Shown here piece after piece: positions 50,651 through 63,876 of a DNA stretch of 64,000 nucleotides. Origin of the DNA: Hoplostethus atlanticus (Eukaryota; Chordata; Actinopteri; Trachichthyiformes; Trachichthyidae); assembly GCA_034670405.1 (NCBI GenBank), contig JAXDDX010000015.1, positions 3,564,001-3,628,000 of the forward strand. The letters run 5' to 3'. The stretch's first letter is position 1. Each line of letters begins with the position of its first letter. The translations under genes were made by a program, and so were the position numbers. Under the pieces are notes generated by a model, which was given only the letters and a program-made list of their open reading frames with translations, was not told the origin of the DNA and made no database searches.

Positions 50651-51667
50651 ACTAATGGAGTGCGTAAAGACGCAGAGCAACGCTGTCGTATTTGAGTATG
50701 GTCTCCAGATCACTTTTCTGACATCTTGGTTTTGTCTCGTGCCTTTTTTCACCCAGACTATTGAATGTTGACATTTTTTCCTGCCGGTCTAAATTATTAT
50801 TTTTTTTTTTAAAGATACATTGTTTATACTACCTGGTCCACCTTTGTCAATATAGGGGACCACACCTGTGTATAGTGTGTAATGGTCCTGAAACGTCTAT
50901 GCATTGACTAGTTGGATGTAGAGTGTAGTACAGAGCTCCTGAAGATACAGCTACATCTCTGTTGATCTTAAAGAAACTCCTTAAGCATTATTTCTACATT
51001 TGGAAAGACATGCACACTGTTTATTGCCTATTCTGGTCTTGGTCTTGGATAGGACTCCATTTGCTCCATTCTTGTCTTGGTCTCGGCCCCCTTTGGACCT
51101 GATCTTGGAATTGACTTGGACTCGACACAGGTGGTCTTAAATACAGTCCTGATGCAGAGCTGCATTTAATGCATGCACCTGGACCTCCCCCTGTCCCAGG
51201 GCTCAGTGGACAGTAAGGTTCAATCAGTGTTTTTCTTTTCTTTTTTAATTTGAGTATTTATGCTCCTATTAAACTGAAGAGTAGTTTGTCTATCCAGTTC
51301 GGCAGGAGTTAGGGATGACCCCCTTTACATTAGTACGCCATCTTTCCAGCCTTACATTGACAGTATGTCAATGTAGGACTTAAAAAAAATGTTGTCAAAT
51401 TGTCCATGCCAATTTTTTGGAATTATGTCTGCGTCTCAGACTCACGTCATGAATGACACCTTAAGCTTAGCATCATCTCAAAATGAACATTATGAATGAA
51501 TGGAATAATGAATTAAATTAAAAAATTTAAATATTTTCCTAGCACAGAATGCGCCTCGGACCTAACAGTTGGTGGAAGTGGTATGTACCAGGGTTTTTCC
51601 TGGCTCAGAAAAGGCCTTTGGTGGTACTTATGCGGGCCAGCAAACAAGATCAATCAACCCTCTATAC
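50651..51667. other. alkbh4 3'UTR and flank
   Basis: No exon seen. An ATTAAA at 51268-51273 is a possible alkbh4 poly(A) signal. The stretch ends at the target-site copy of the hAT-like element (51660-51667). Confidence 0.4.
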
Positions 51668-53018
51668 CAGGGGTTTTCAAAGTGTAAGACAGTGAGCCTC
51701 CCTTCAGAGAACATCAAGTCACCGGGGCCTCCCCCATTTTAATAAAAGGCATAATAATAATAACAATAACAATCCACTCTTTTAAAATAAATGGTTGCAA
51801 CCATAAAATATTTATTTTGAACACTCAGTCATAATACAATCTCCCACATTTTAATATAAATCAATAAAAGTGGTTAATAATTAGTATATAGGTCAATGCC
51901 TATTTGTGCATGTTTCTGAAGTTAAAAAAAAAAATTAACGTCACCTTTTCACAAACATGAAAATGTACACAACCAGGGGTTAAAGTGGGATTTGGCAGGT
52001 GGGGGAACCCTAAGATCCGGTGTAGCGGTGCAGCGGGGAAAAATGACTCACCTCATAATAATTATTGTTTATTTATTTAAGACACTTCACAATGAACCAG
52101 ATAACTTCAACAACACATAGTGTACACAGTGTTTCCCACAGAATTAGATTATATTTGTGGTGGTAGCTGACCGGTTGGGGGGGGCACCCACACACTTTCT
52201 TAAATTAATTATTAAATAATACTATATATAAGGTGCTCCACTGTAAATATTTAATTGCCAAGTACTTTGTGACAAATAACAATATATACAGCTCAATTGC
52301 TTCATGTTGTGTCAAACACATAACAAAATATATACAGGCACAGAAAAATAGAGATTAGGCTTTTCTGCCCTGCTTCTACTCTAGAGGACCATGGTGGTTC
52401 CCCACTGTTTTATATAGTACCAGGAAATGGTTCTTTAAGCTTGTACCATAGTTGAAGCCTTTTTGGTGCTGTCAAGAACCCTTTAGAAAGGTTCTCTATA
52501 GCACCATGCTCAAAAGGTTATTCGTAGGGGGAACACAAATCTGCTGCAGGACAAATTGGACAAAAAACTACAAATAAATATAAATGTCACGTGATCCACA
52601 AATTAAAACACATTTCACATCTCACCGGAGATATGAAAGCATGGGAAGAGAGAGGGATAGGCCAGACTACTCTAGGGAGGGCTGCCATTCAGATATAGAC
52701 CTGGATCAGACTCCACATTACATGAAGATACTCTGCAGCAAAGGGCTCACAAATCCCTGCTTCAGTGGCTTCAACACTGTACATGGCACGGACCAGGACC
52801 AGTGATTCCAATAGTGTTGCTGTATGTGTGTTAGTGTGTTATTGTGTGTGTGAGTATGTACTGTACATATATGAAAGAGTTGAAGAAGTTGGTTGAGTCC
52901 ACTTCTCTGGTAATATTTTAATATTAATCCATTTCTTTTTTTTCCATATCTGATTTTTAATAAAAGGCCAATATCTACAAATGTGTCATTATAATGAAAG
53001 CATTACTGCTGCCACTTA

Positions 53019-53297
<279 letters not shown>

Positions 53298-53947
53298 TTA
53301 AGCCCTCTTTCATTTAACAACCAATCAAAACGTAAATCGAAAGTGCAGTTCACGTTAAAATAATAGACCTGTCATTTCAAATACATTCTGTATGAATTGG
53401 ATAGAGTGCAGTGTTATAGCTGATATAAATGTTATTACATCGTTTTGTGTCCGGTTTTCCTCTTTTTTTTTTTAAATAACGCCAAAGCACCTACAATGTA
53501 AAAGTTGCATTAACACATATGACTAAAGGTTAGGCAGCTAAGGTATGATGTAATTCACTACTTGATCTATATTAGCTATGGCAATAGTTCTGATTGGTTA
53601 AACTATTACTATTTGATTCATAGGTTATATTTGTTAATGAAAAAATAAGTATGGCGGTATGACAGTGATCTGGGGGGATTTGAGGAAACAGGAGTAGAGT
53701 TGAATATTATCTGAACAATATGTCATGTGTTATAATTATCGGTTATATTTCTGTCTAAAACTTTCTCTTTTGTGTGTGTGCCACTTTAGTAGTCATGAGA
53801 CATTTTCTTTTATATGGCCATGTAGTTGTTTCCAAGATTTCAGAACATCCGGGGCTCAACTCAGAGGCAGTTAGAGAACCATAGTAGAAGGGCCCAGTGT
53901 CATCCTCCTCTGGGAGAACAGCAAAATGCATCAATCTCCACTTTGTC

Positions 53948-53985
53948 CCCATTACATTACAGTCATTTAGCATTTAACAGTCATT
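53948..53985 (-). repeat. L2-type LINE tail fragment
   Basis: CATTACATTACAGTCATTTA is the inverse of the tail at 21411-21450. Nested in the hAT-like element. Confidence 0.55.
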
Positions 53986-54012
53986 AAAAAGTAAAAGATT
54001 GAAAGATGAGGG

Positions 54013-54222
54013 CCTGTGCATCTTAGAGGGGAAGTGTCTGAACAGGATGAAGTTAATTTCATGCCTCTATCTTATGTAATTGTGTACCTTTGCTCATTTA
54101 AGTGTATTTTCTGCATTTATGCGCCATTTAAAAGCACTGAAGTCAAGTTTTTTTTAAATGAATGCCCGTGCATCTTAGAGGGGAAGTGTCTGAACAGAAT
54201 GAAGTTATTTCATACCTCTACC
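54013..54222. repeat. Direct duplication, ~58 bp, spaced 152 bp
   Basis: GTGCATCTTAGAGGGGAAGT and following GTCTGAACAG.ATGAAGTTA occur at 54013-54070 and 54165-54222 with few differences. Confidence 0.8.
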
Positions 54223-54737
54223 TCTTTCAATGAAGAAAAAAAGTTCAATCAATCTGAGTCTTCATTTGGGGAGACCTTGAAAATGTACACAATTAAAAAC
54301 GAGTCCATCTAGTATAGTTTATCATGTGATGTAACGAACCATTAGTTGAGCACAGCAAAAATACATTGGTCCGCATATAATTCCAAATTCATGCACGTGC
54401 GGAATACATTTCTAGATTTATAAATGATCTTCAGTTTATTGTATTATTTAGAGGTGTCGTCAAAAGCTTACATGATCAATACATAAACCTCCTCGATATC
54501 CATCAGGTAGAACCTCGTGCATCCATAGGTTGCTATGGTTTCTCTCGAACTGCACGAGCATCATTCAAAATTTTCTCACATTTCTCTCTGAAATTCAGAC
54601 TGAAATACTCACGCAAATTGTGCTGAACAAGTTCTACTACACCAAAACTATTTTTACACGACGAATTCATCTTCCTCGGAGCTTACTCGACTTCAGTTCA
54701 GTTTTCATCATGGAGAATGTGAGGCTGAAAACGTACC

Positions 54738-54759
54738 GTTTTACCGTCGACGGTAAAAC
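54738..54759. repeat. 22-bp perfect palindrome
   Basis: A perfect dyad centred on the GTCGAC at 54746-54751 with arms GTTTTACC and GGTAAAAC. A second GTCGACGGCAAA copy of its half lies at 54772-54783. Confidence 0.85.
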
Positions 54760-54985
54760 ACCGAGGAGGCGTCGACGGCAAAAAAAAATAGCATGACTAG
54801 ATAATACTAATACCACATGTGTACGTTTCCGTCCTCTCCAGTTCAATGTCAGGACACCGCAGTAAAAAAAACACGCACGTTGGTGGATAATTCTCATTTG
54901 TTCAACTCCCCACTTAACAGGCCTAGCAGTCCAGTTGAAATAGTAAAAGACAATTCAAGTTGGCAAATGTATCTCTTTTTTGCAC

Positions 54986-55144
54986 GACATTGCGAAATTC
55001 AATGTATCAGAGAAAATTTAAATTTCCAGTTAATATCCTCCCATCCTAAAGTGTGTGTGCTCTTTCATAGTAAATTGTGAAATTGAATGTGTCATAAAAT
55101 GTGTTTTAAACCTCCAGATAACATCCTCCCATCCTACACTGTGT
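54986..55144. repeat. Tandem duplication, ~70-90 bp unit
   Basis: GCGAAATTCAATGTATCA ... ATCCTCCCATCCTAAAGTGT (54986-55054) recurs as GTGAAATTGAATGTGTCA ... ATCCTCCCATCCTACACTGT (55074-55144). Confidence 0.7.
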
Positions 55145-55840
55145 GATCTGCCTCTTCACCTTCTGGGTCACAGCTACTCCGAGACCACCAGGCATCAGAC
55201 CACCAACAGGAAGAAGGTTGAACCCTGTTCCTTTACTGTCCCATCAGATAACATTAGAGCAAAATACTATGGACACTTGCTCTTTACTGCAGCTTGCTCA
55301 CTATTATAGTATGCAGCCCAACCTCATCAATGTATCTTTGTACATCTGTTATGTACTTTTACTTATTTAAAAATACTGATATCTGTCTATAATTTTGGAT
55401 TATATGTCATATTTGTACCTGATAATTTAACACCTTTGAAAAGTGTCCAGTTTCTAACGGTCCATGTTGTTTAGTTCTATTTGTACATATTTAAAAATTT
55501 TAAGTAATGATTAAGTAATTGAGAGATGGTGAGTGTACACATTTCCCAAGGTAAATCTGGTAAATGTGTACATTTCCTGCTTCCTGGAAAACACTAGTCA
55601 CAGTAGCATGAGGCTTATAGTATCATATATGTACACATTTACCAGTTTCCCACATTTATCGTAACATATACATGTGAAAAGTGTAAAATCACACTGTATA
55701 TTTATCCTTTTAATAAAGTTTATCTTGACGTCTGTTTTGCTGTAAAACCCAGAGCACCCTGTCAAAATGTAATAAAGTATAAAATGCGTTGATAAAATGC
55801 AGTAGAGCTGGTTGTGATTGGTCCCTGGTCTTCCTGTCAG

Positions 55841-56076
55841 GAGAGTGAGGCCCTGCCCTCCTGTCCGTCCACTCCTGAGAACATCCTGGGAGGTGGCCCT
55901 AGAGGGGACCAAGGAGAGCACCCCTCCCTCAGGGCTGAGGTAGAGTCACGTCCACCTAGCTAGTCCAGACCTCAGTCCCCCTCCATCCATCCCTCTATAA
56001 GGGTCAGGAAAAGAGGAGGAGGGAGGTGGAGCAGGAGGACAGCCTGAGGGCCCTCCAGGAGCAGGAGCAGGGTTAG
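55841..56076 (+). pseudogene. Two coding-like fragments inside hAT
   Basis: After an acceptor-like TTCCTGTCAG (ends 55840) a 40-codon open stretch (ESEALPSCPSTPENILGG...) runs to TAG 55961. A second frame at 56002-56073 is rich in Arg, Glu and Gln (GQEKRRRREVEQED, LRALQEQEQG) before TAG 56074. The GC content is well above the surrounding AT-rich element. Not recognised as a known protein; coiled-coil-like composition only. Ends in a telomere-like GGGTTAGGGTTAGGGG (56070-56085). Confidence 0.3.
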
Positions 56077-56961
56077 GGTTAGGGGTGCACAATGCTGCTT
56101 CCCGACACCATGCGTAAGGGCTGACCTGTTAAGTAAAGTTTAGAACGCGGTCTGGGAAAAATACACATTGTTCACTCTTTTTAACCCTACCATGGACGGC
56201 CTACATAGCCTTCTCTACCTTAATAAGTGAGTCTGCGTCTTGGCTGCACAGACGGTGGATGCAGGGGCTGTACTGATGACAGGAACAAGCACAGGTCACC
56301 CTCCACCTGCAGCCTCGACCGGTACTTGCTTTTAATCAGATGTTTCGTTTCAAAATAATTTGACACGTCCGCTGTCAGGATTATTAAAATCGAATAATTG
56401 TTAAATTCGATTTTATTCTTTTCCAGAAAGCATAACTAATTTTATTTTAAACAAAATATTTCCCTGCTTTTTTTTTTTTCTTCGAGCCTCCCCTGAAACT
56501 ATTTGGCGCCCCCCAGGCGTGCCTCACACTTTGAAAACCCTTGCTTTATACCATGAACATGGAATATTGTTATTTGGCCTTTTTGTGTTGCTCTTTTAGC
56601 AGTGGGGTTTTTCTGTGGCCTCTGACCATAAAGCTCTTTTAGGTTGTGTCCGGTGTACAGTACAGGCTGAAACCAGTACCCCAGACCTTTCCAGGTCAGC
56701 CTTGAGATATTTGGATATCATTCAAGGTATTATTATTATTTTCTTTTTTAAATTGCTCGCACCAACCTTAGTTGACATCTGAGATAACTTTTCCTCTTAC
56801 CACCACTTCCTGGGAGATTCTTATCAATTACATGAGCAGCAAACTTCTGAATAGCAGAGGATATTGTACATTATCTGCATAAAATACAAGGGCGCCAATA
56901 GCGACATAGTGAGCAATAACCTGAGAACCAGCAACTAACAAGGTTAAGCACAATTACTATC

Positions 56962-57125
56962 ATGATATACTTTATTGATCGCATGGTGAAATTCTATTTC
57001 CCTTTCCCCCCCTCTACAGGGAGGTCAGGATCAGATACAAATCAACGTCTCTGGAGCTGCTAGTGATTTAATGTGTTGCTCAAGAACACTTGAATCCAGG
57101 TCCCCTGGCTCTATGGTGACCTCTC
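56962..57125. repeat. Fish dispersed repeat (CTTTATTGATC...)
   Basis: Begins TACTTTATTGATCGC..GAAATTC like 13048 and ends with a tRNA-like/ladder stretch (TTGAATCCAGGTCCCC, CTAATCACCAGGACAG). Confidence 0.5.
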
Positions 57126-58041
57126 TAATCACCAGGACAGCAGACCACCCCGAAGGGAGATTAGGTAATTAAGCTACTTAATGAAAAAGGAGAACCAAAC
57201 TACAAAAAAAAAAAAAACTTTTATTAACAGTTTTGAAACAAAACATTGCTGGCATCTCCCATTCCTGACTCTTCTTTGCTTCATTTCCCGTGTTCAAATT
57301 GGGTTGATGCACACACAGAAGAACACAGCTGACCCAAGCTACTGATCCAAGTTCAGTTTTGCGCTTTCCTCCTACTGATCTAAGTTTGGAAAAGAGGGAC
57401 CCAACATCTGAGCGGGAATCTGTGCCAAGGGGCAATGTCTGCATGTTGAGGTAAAGAACAGTGAGCACACTAGTAGACCATCTCTTCTACAACATTTAGC
57501 AGCTGATGAGACATTGAAAACATGGGGGTCTGTCCACTGTCAGTGCAGCACATTCAAGCAGTTCTCAAAGGTCATATTGGCATCGGTAGAAAAAAATAAC
57601 CTCAAGTGATTTTCGTCAAAGGATTTGAGTTTCTTTTCAATGTTAAAAGGTCGTTCTGATTTAGTTGTGCAGTCATTAAAGTGATATTTCACTTTGGTGT
57701 ACATCCATACAGGACCTGAGCAGTCAACCCCCAACACTGGCTGCAGCAATAATTTATAGGGAATACTTTTAATGCAGTACTGTATGCAATGTACTTTAAA
57801 CATACATAAGTAAACCAAAGAATGCCCTCTATTTTGTATCGTATGAAGATGTAATTCTGCCCATTTTCAGTTATCAATAAAATAACTGAAAAAAGCCTGA
57901 ATGTCAGAGCTCAATCTAAAGTCCAGGGGGCGAGTAATGTTGGAAGTCAAACTGCTTATCAAGTCCCTTATAGAGTATTAAGCATATTACTAAGCATACT
58001 GAAAAATGAAAATGCATGAATGTGAAATATCACTTAAAAAA

Positions 58042-58142
58042 GGACATACCCTGCAGAGTTTGGGGCTTAATAACATGCCTGTTTTCATTATTTGCTCTTT
58101 TGCAATATTGCTGCACATATATAGCAACACTTCAGGAACGGT
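58042..58142. repeat. ~78-bp sequence shared by hyou1 3'UTR and intron
   Basis: GGCTTAATAACATGCCTGTT, TTTGCTCTT.TGCA, GCACATATATA and CACTTCAGGAACG are shared in order and orientation with 61810-61912. A dispersed repeat or local duplication. Confidence 0.65.
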
Positions 58143-59094
58143 ATAGCATCAACCCTCATCTTCCACGATTCAGTTCAGTTCAGATCAAATTAAGAGTATA
58201 ACTTAGTCTTTCTAATTTGACGCACATTTAGAGGCAATGCATCGGTCCCCACATTTGTCAAAAACCATACCGGGTCATTACCCAGTCATTCATTTGAAAG
58301 ATTTCCTGGTAGTTGCGTTTCAAGTTTATTGTTCAAGGCCTAATCAGTAATACCAGTCCTGCAGGAAAACACTGCTGCCTCACTCTTAGCTTTGTTTGAT
58401 TCACTGGACTGAATATATTTTCAATTGACTTTACCTTTGGCCTAGTTTGTGTTTTGATTTATGACCAAATAAATTCTTAATTGGAGCTTTGACAGAGGTG
58501 TGGAAAAAAAAATGATGTCCAAGGAGAATCTTTCAAAAGAGCACCCCCGTCAATTTGCACATGAACATCAGCACCGACAGGCTGCACACTTACTTAGGCC
58601 TTTAAAAGTCAAAGTGTAGGGAAGAGTCCCACAAAACACTCCATGGTCCAGGATACAGTACAGAGGACAAAGCAATAAATGAAATGGTAATGAGAAGTGC
58701 TGCGTATCTCTCTTTTCAAAATAATGCACTCATTATTAGTTGTACTTGATGTGGGAAGGTACTATATGTTGAACCTGCATCTACCACGCCACAGATGCAG
58801 TCCTGGGCTTAATTCGTTAAACCGTTCTTCCCACGGTCTATAAGGGATCCTTTACTTACAGCATCAATGATAGTGGTAAGAGATGAACAACACAGGAGAG
58901 GAAGAGAGGGGGAAAAAAAAAAAAAACGAGGAGCCAAGACGAGAGGTCTCCAATCTTATCCAATGAATCCAATGAAGGAGTTCAACAAACCGGGGCATTA
59001 AAAACAAAACAAAAATCAAAAGAGAGAAATGGAAACTCGAACATTTATACACTGTCAATAAATATAGTGAAATATTTTTTCCCAGTTCCAGCTG

Positions 59095-62000
59095 TTATAA
59101 TTCATCCCCTATGTGGTTTTCAGATTCGGCCTTCTCTGTTGGTCCTGAAAATAAGGGGGAAAAAAAACAGGGAAGAATCAGTACTGTGTGTTAGGAATTG
59201 CCCCATGAATAGCAGATCAATACTAAAAATATTCCCAAGACTTCAATGTGCTTCTGTACCAAGCATCTTTCCCTAATAGTCCGAGGAGCCTGTGCTGAGC
59301 AAGTGTACATTTAGTGTGCTGATACCTGCACACACAATGCAGTTGCTATAGCAAAGCTCGTTAGTAGAGATTGAATTAGAGTGACATTTCAAAAAGGTCA
59401 CAAATCACATAATTTGCATTTACTATTGCCAAGCCATGGCCGGGTGATTTGTATCCACAGTGTCTTTATCTGGTGAAATGTCAGCTGGCAGGTAGAGGGG
59501 GTAAATGGGCTCTAGCAGTGCATCACAGTTTGATCACCAAACAAGAAGTGGGCTGCTGACTATTCTTACCATAAACACTTAATTTACCCACTGGAAACTG
59601 AATAGCAGCATTACCAAAGAGATGCTTTGTTTAGCACCCTAAACATTATACAAGAATTTTGTTATATTCCTCATTTGAAATATTTCCCAATATTTTCTTG
59701 AATAAAATCATTCACTGGGTTTTGGCAGGTTTAACACGGATGTGATGACGTGGACCCAGCATCGTTGTGTTTGCTAGACCAACCTGTCGTTTCCTCTGTA
59801 GGCTGTGATTGGCTATCTGAGTCTGTTTTCTCTGCAGTCGTCTCCTCGGTGGGCGGCGTGTCACCCGGTCGCACCTCCTCAGTGTTTTCTGAGAAGAAAC
59901 AGCGTGAATGGAATTTGAATGGAAACATAGTACAGTAGATGGGATTTTAAGCAGTATTGACAATTGTTACAAATGTGGTTGGTAAACTTGCAATCCTGAG
60001 AAATAAATATACGAAATTAGAAATAAGATGGTATGAAAAACAAGCAAGCTATATAAGCTGTAAAAATCAACCAGCACATATGCCTTCTGGCTGTTTCACC
60101 CACCACTGTTTTTGTCTGCGCCCTCCTCTGTGGGAGGAATGACCTTCTCTTCGGCTGTGCTGTTGGCCTTGCTGGTTTTATCCGAGCTGGTGCTGTTCTT
60201 AGCTTTGGCTTTGGCCTTGGGCTTGGCAAACTTGGCCTTGTTGAGCAGGTAGTTGACTTCACGGTCCAGGAGGGTCAGCTTGGACTCGATGTCTTTGGAC
60301 AGCAGGATTGGCCGCTCTGTTGGCGAGCGCTTGTCCTGCTCCGCTACCGTCTCGTTCTTCCACGTCTGGAGGAGACACAGGGTGAGAGTTCATTTCAGAG
60401 TATAGTAGTTTTTCTTCAACAAAAATGTAACGGGGTTCCTTGGACTAAATCTTAGCAAATGAGGGTCCATGGCCAAATGTGTGTCTTTTCAGGGATCCAT
60501 GACATGAAAACGTTTAAGAACCTCTGATCTACCAAAGGCCTGATCCTAATGTTACCTAGACACTTTGCAGATGACAGTGTGATGATAGTCTGAGAACTTG
60601 AACTCATTCGCTACCCACCGTGGTCTCATTGATCACTTTTTCCAATGTCTTCAGCTCAACGTCCGTGAAGATTTGGTCATCCTCTGGAATCAGCTTAGCA
60701 CTCCTTTGAAATAAAAAAAAATAAAAAAAATAAAATCAATACAAAATCAAATCACCAAATCACTAAAACGTCCTCCATCTTCAACTTTGCACCACCTGCC
60801 TCTCAGCCTCACCTGAGGAAGAAGCTGGAGGTGTTGAGCATGCTGTTGAGGGCGGCCAGGCGGTCGGGCCACTTGCGTCGCTCCTCCACCCTGAAGAACA
60901 TGGCCTTGCAGAGGCTCTTGAGCTCCGTCAGCTTCTCCTTCAGCTGCTTGGTGGTGGCCGAGTAGCCGTCCTCCTCCATCCATGCCGATGCCTCGCCGAG
61001 CTTGGTCGAGATCTGCTCTTGGTCCTCTTTCGATAGCACCAGCTGGTACTCCTCCTGGTACAGCTTGTCCTGGAGGAACAGTTTGTGTTGTGAGGTGTTT
61101 GATGAGGTGCTATATCACTGCTATATTACATTCTAACATATGAGTGGTTTGAGTATTTATGAGCCGTTAGCCAGAGGGAACTTAAGACCTTAAGGCTTAA
61201 AGGAAACACAGAAATCTTTGGCTTAACCAATAAAAAGAAATAGGGGTAAAAAAACAATGCAGTGGTGGGTATATTCAAACAACAAATTGGAAACAAATAA
61301 AAACGTGCCCTATATGAAACACATACTTGAAGAAAGTTCAAGTTTTTTTTACCTGTGTCTCAAAGATGAAAGCCTCGAGACTGTTGAGTGTCTTTTCCCT
61401 CTCCTGTTTCTCCAAGTCTCTGTCCGTCAGGTCTTGCAGCCTGAAAAAGATACCAGGGCCTTTAAACTCGTTCTCCAATACAGCCAATAAAACCAAACAC
61501 GCTCACAATGAAAAAAGTTGCCGCTTTACCTCTTTTTAGAGGAGGTAATCTCTTCTGTGGTGGGGTTGAGGATGTCGTTGATCACAAGTTCCACGTTGAT
61601 GTCCTCAGAGATCTTGGTCTTCTTCTGAGGTTTTGCCTTCTTGTCCGCCTCGTTCTCCGCTTCGGCATTTCCAGATTTCTCTCCCTCGTTTTCCTCCTTC
61701 ACCAGTAGAGGTATGGTTATTTTCAATACCAAATCTGTTAAAGGCTCGTCTCTCTTAAATATAAGCCTCACCTAATATGAGTCCTGACCAAAATATGGCC
61801 TGACACACCTGACATACATTTTTCTAACCACCATGGCTTAATAACATGCCTGTTTTCATCATTTGCTCTTATGCAAAAGTTGCACATATATACCAGCACT
61901 TCAGGAACGCCCATGGCTAAGACATTTTAAAGATCAGGGTATGAAGGCCTGAGAAAAAAAGATGCTATTATCTCATTATGTCTGAATTTATACTTTCACC

Positions 62001-63876
62001 ATTTTGCATTGCACATTTGCACCACAGCACACACCTGGTTATAATCCTTTCAAAACTTCATCATAAATGTACCTGTGGCTGGCTGTTATTTTACAGTACA
62101 GATAGAGATACCTTGGTATCAGTCTTGCTGCCAGCGTCCTCCGTCTTGTCCTGGGTCGACTCGTCACCTGGGGCTTTCTCCACATCCTCTGGCTTCTCCT
62201 CCTGAGGAGCCTCTTCTTTCTGGGTCTCCTCCTTTGTCTCCTTGCCAGACTCTGGAGGCACCTCCTCCTCATCCTGGACACAACAAGTCAGACACAGGTG
62301 TAAATTGCGCTCTCAGGCCAAGCTCCTCTGAGCAACGACCACAGAAATGCAGGGGACAAGTAGACAGAGGAATCAAGCAAAAAACAACCCAGAATCTAGA
62401 ACAAACAAATCCCTGACATTCATGCAGAATATTCCATTCTGCGTTTCAGAACAGGTACTTCTCTGCAGTGTCCAGCGGGAGCAGCACTGAGCGGTAGTTA
62501 CCTGGACTGGTTCAGTCACATTTGGACTTGGTTCTGAGGATCCACCTCCAAACAAGGTGGAAATTGTGTTTCCCAGTTCTGAAAGAAAAAGTTAAGTGTT
62601 GTGGTAACTCTGTTATGTAACGACGAGTAACAAAGTAATACGACACGACTTATTTTCAGAGGGATTTATGTTGTTGGAATTATGTAAAAGCTGTGACAAA
62701 AGGGCCAGTTTAGTCAAATGTCCTGTACGATGTATGAGAGTTATGAGACATTGTTTTCTAAAAATCCACCAGCTTAAAGTATTGCTGTTGATCATGTAAT
62801 AGTAATGTGATGATTTGATTTTATCAAACATGTTATTATCATTTCTAAACCAAGATGCCTCAGTCAGAAGGGAACTACTAACACAGTACATCACTCTTCC
62901 AACAGGGTTCATACAATTCGGACAGATCTGATTACAGATATTAGTTTGCAAAACCCACTTGTTAATGTTGATTCCTCTTCCTTCTCCTCCACAATGGTTT
63001 CAAAGACAGACTCAACCTGTAGATGAAAATCACAAACAACAAAAACTATAAGATTGCATGTTCCTTTTCAACTTTAGTTGTGACTAGGGATGACTTTGGT
63101 GTAGTTTCCACCTTGATTAATCTTCTTTGAATTAAGCACATTTTCTCAGAGTCAAGTGCTTTTGGTTTTGTTTGTAATGAACCTCATTAACCACCATGGC
63201 AAAAGCTTAGGGAAAGATGTGCTGTTGCTTACTTACTTAAGCTAGAGCTAGCTAGTCGAAAGGTCTGCCTATTTTGAGGGATGTTGGAAAGTCTCTTTTC
63301 AAATCCTAATTACTTGTGTAGTTGTCCAAATATTCAATAGTGTCCATGGTTATCAAAACAGTCAATAGCTACAGCCCTAGATGTGACAAAGTGAAGGGGA
63401 AAGTTAAGTGAACCAAACAGCGTCACTGACCCGATCCAGCAGGAGTACGCCGCTCTCATCCATGTTGAAGTGGGCCTTGATGCCCTTGGATTCGGCATCT
63501 GTGTGCTTCTGGAAGCTGCTGCCCACACCGGACAGCTTGACCGTGGTCAGGTTCACAGAGCCAAAAACACTGCAGAAACAACAAACGATGAGGGGAGGGG
63601 AGTCATGGATTACAGCCAAAATGCCACATCATATGGGGAAAACTGACAGAGAGACTTGACAGCTCAAAGCAAAGTGTTCCACACATCTCACCTGAGGTCT
63701 TCTTGTCCCAGGAAGCTGAGGTCGCCGTAGTTGATGGCAAAAGCAAAGTCGTCATTGTATCGGTTGAATGTGATGACCTTGCGCTGGGGGTAGGGCGCCA
63801 TCCTGTGGAAGAGGATGCGCTTATTGTGCTTCAGGCTTTTGGTCCCATCTTCCTCTGTCTCACGGGTGAACTCCAC
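59095..63876 (-). CDS. hyou1: Hypoxia up-regulated 1 (ER HSP110/GRP170), C-terminal part (12 exons, 5' partial)
   Basis: HYOU1 is an ER-lumen HSP110-family chaperone and nucleotide exchange factor for BiP. Minus-strand exons, AG/GT bordered: 63876-63692, 63569-63431, 63016-62959, 62578-62502, 62273-62112, 61696-61530, 61440-61353, 61069-60813, 60703-60619, 60365-60104, 59888-59784 and 59144-59095 (stop TAA), 544 residues of about 1000. Visible are the substrate-binding beta domain (SLKHNKRILFHRMAPYPQRK, GIKAHFNMDESGVLLLDR), the Glu/Lys-rich insert (62273-62112), the helical lid (FFRVEERRKWPDRL, EAFIFETQDKLY) and a Lys/Ala-rich tail. The protein ends HIGDEL, a KDEL-type ER retrieval signal. 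The acceptor at 61698-61697 has a weak pyrimidine tract, so that exon start is less sure. The ATPase domain and signal peptide lie beyond 64000. Confidence 0.94.
61810..61912. repeat. Partner copy of 58042-58142 in hyou1 intron
   Basis: Lies between exons 62273-62112 and 61696-61530, about 100 bases upstream (in transcript sense) of the latter. Confidence 0.65.

Larger units (their letters stand above)
56544..59094. other. hyou1 3'UTR and downstream flank
   Basis: No host exon besides probable hyou1 3'UTR. A minus-strand AATAAA (57225-57220) followed in transcript sense by a long T run (the A run 57203-57217 on the + strand) is a good candidate poly(A) site, giving a ~1.9-kb 3'UTR. A fish retroelement-like piece lies at 56962-57125. 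Confidence 0.4.

Noticed and set aside
52584..52805. 73-codon + frame (DPQIKTHF...TDQDQ) inside the hAT element
   Set aside because: Open but with no domain I recognise, no supporting splice borders and no conserved partner frame; could be a chance frame.
56070..56085. Interstitial telomere repeat
   Set aside because: Only about two and a half TTAGGG units; too short to call a telomeric insertion, kept as a side note in the hAT finding.
56962..57125. Possible tRNA-like sequence (TTGAATCCAGGTCCCC)
   Set aside because: No complete cloverleaf with anticodon arm could be drawn; it resembles the tRNA-related part of a retroelement.
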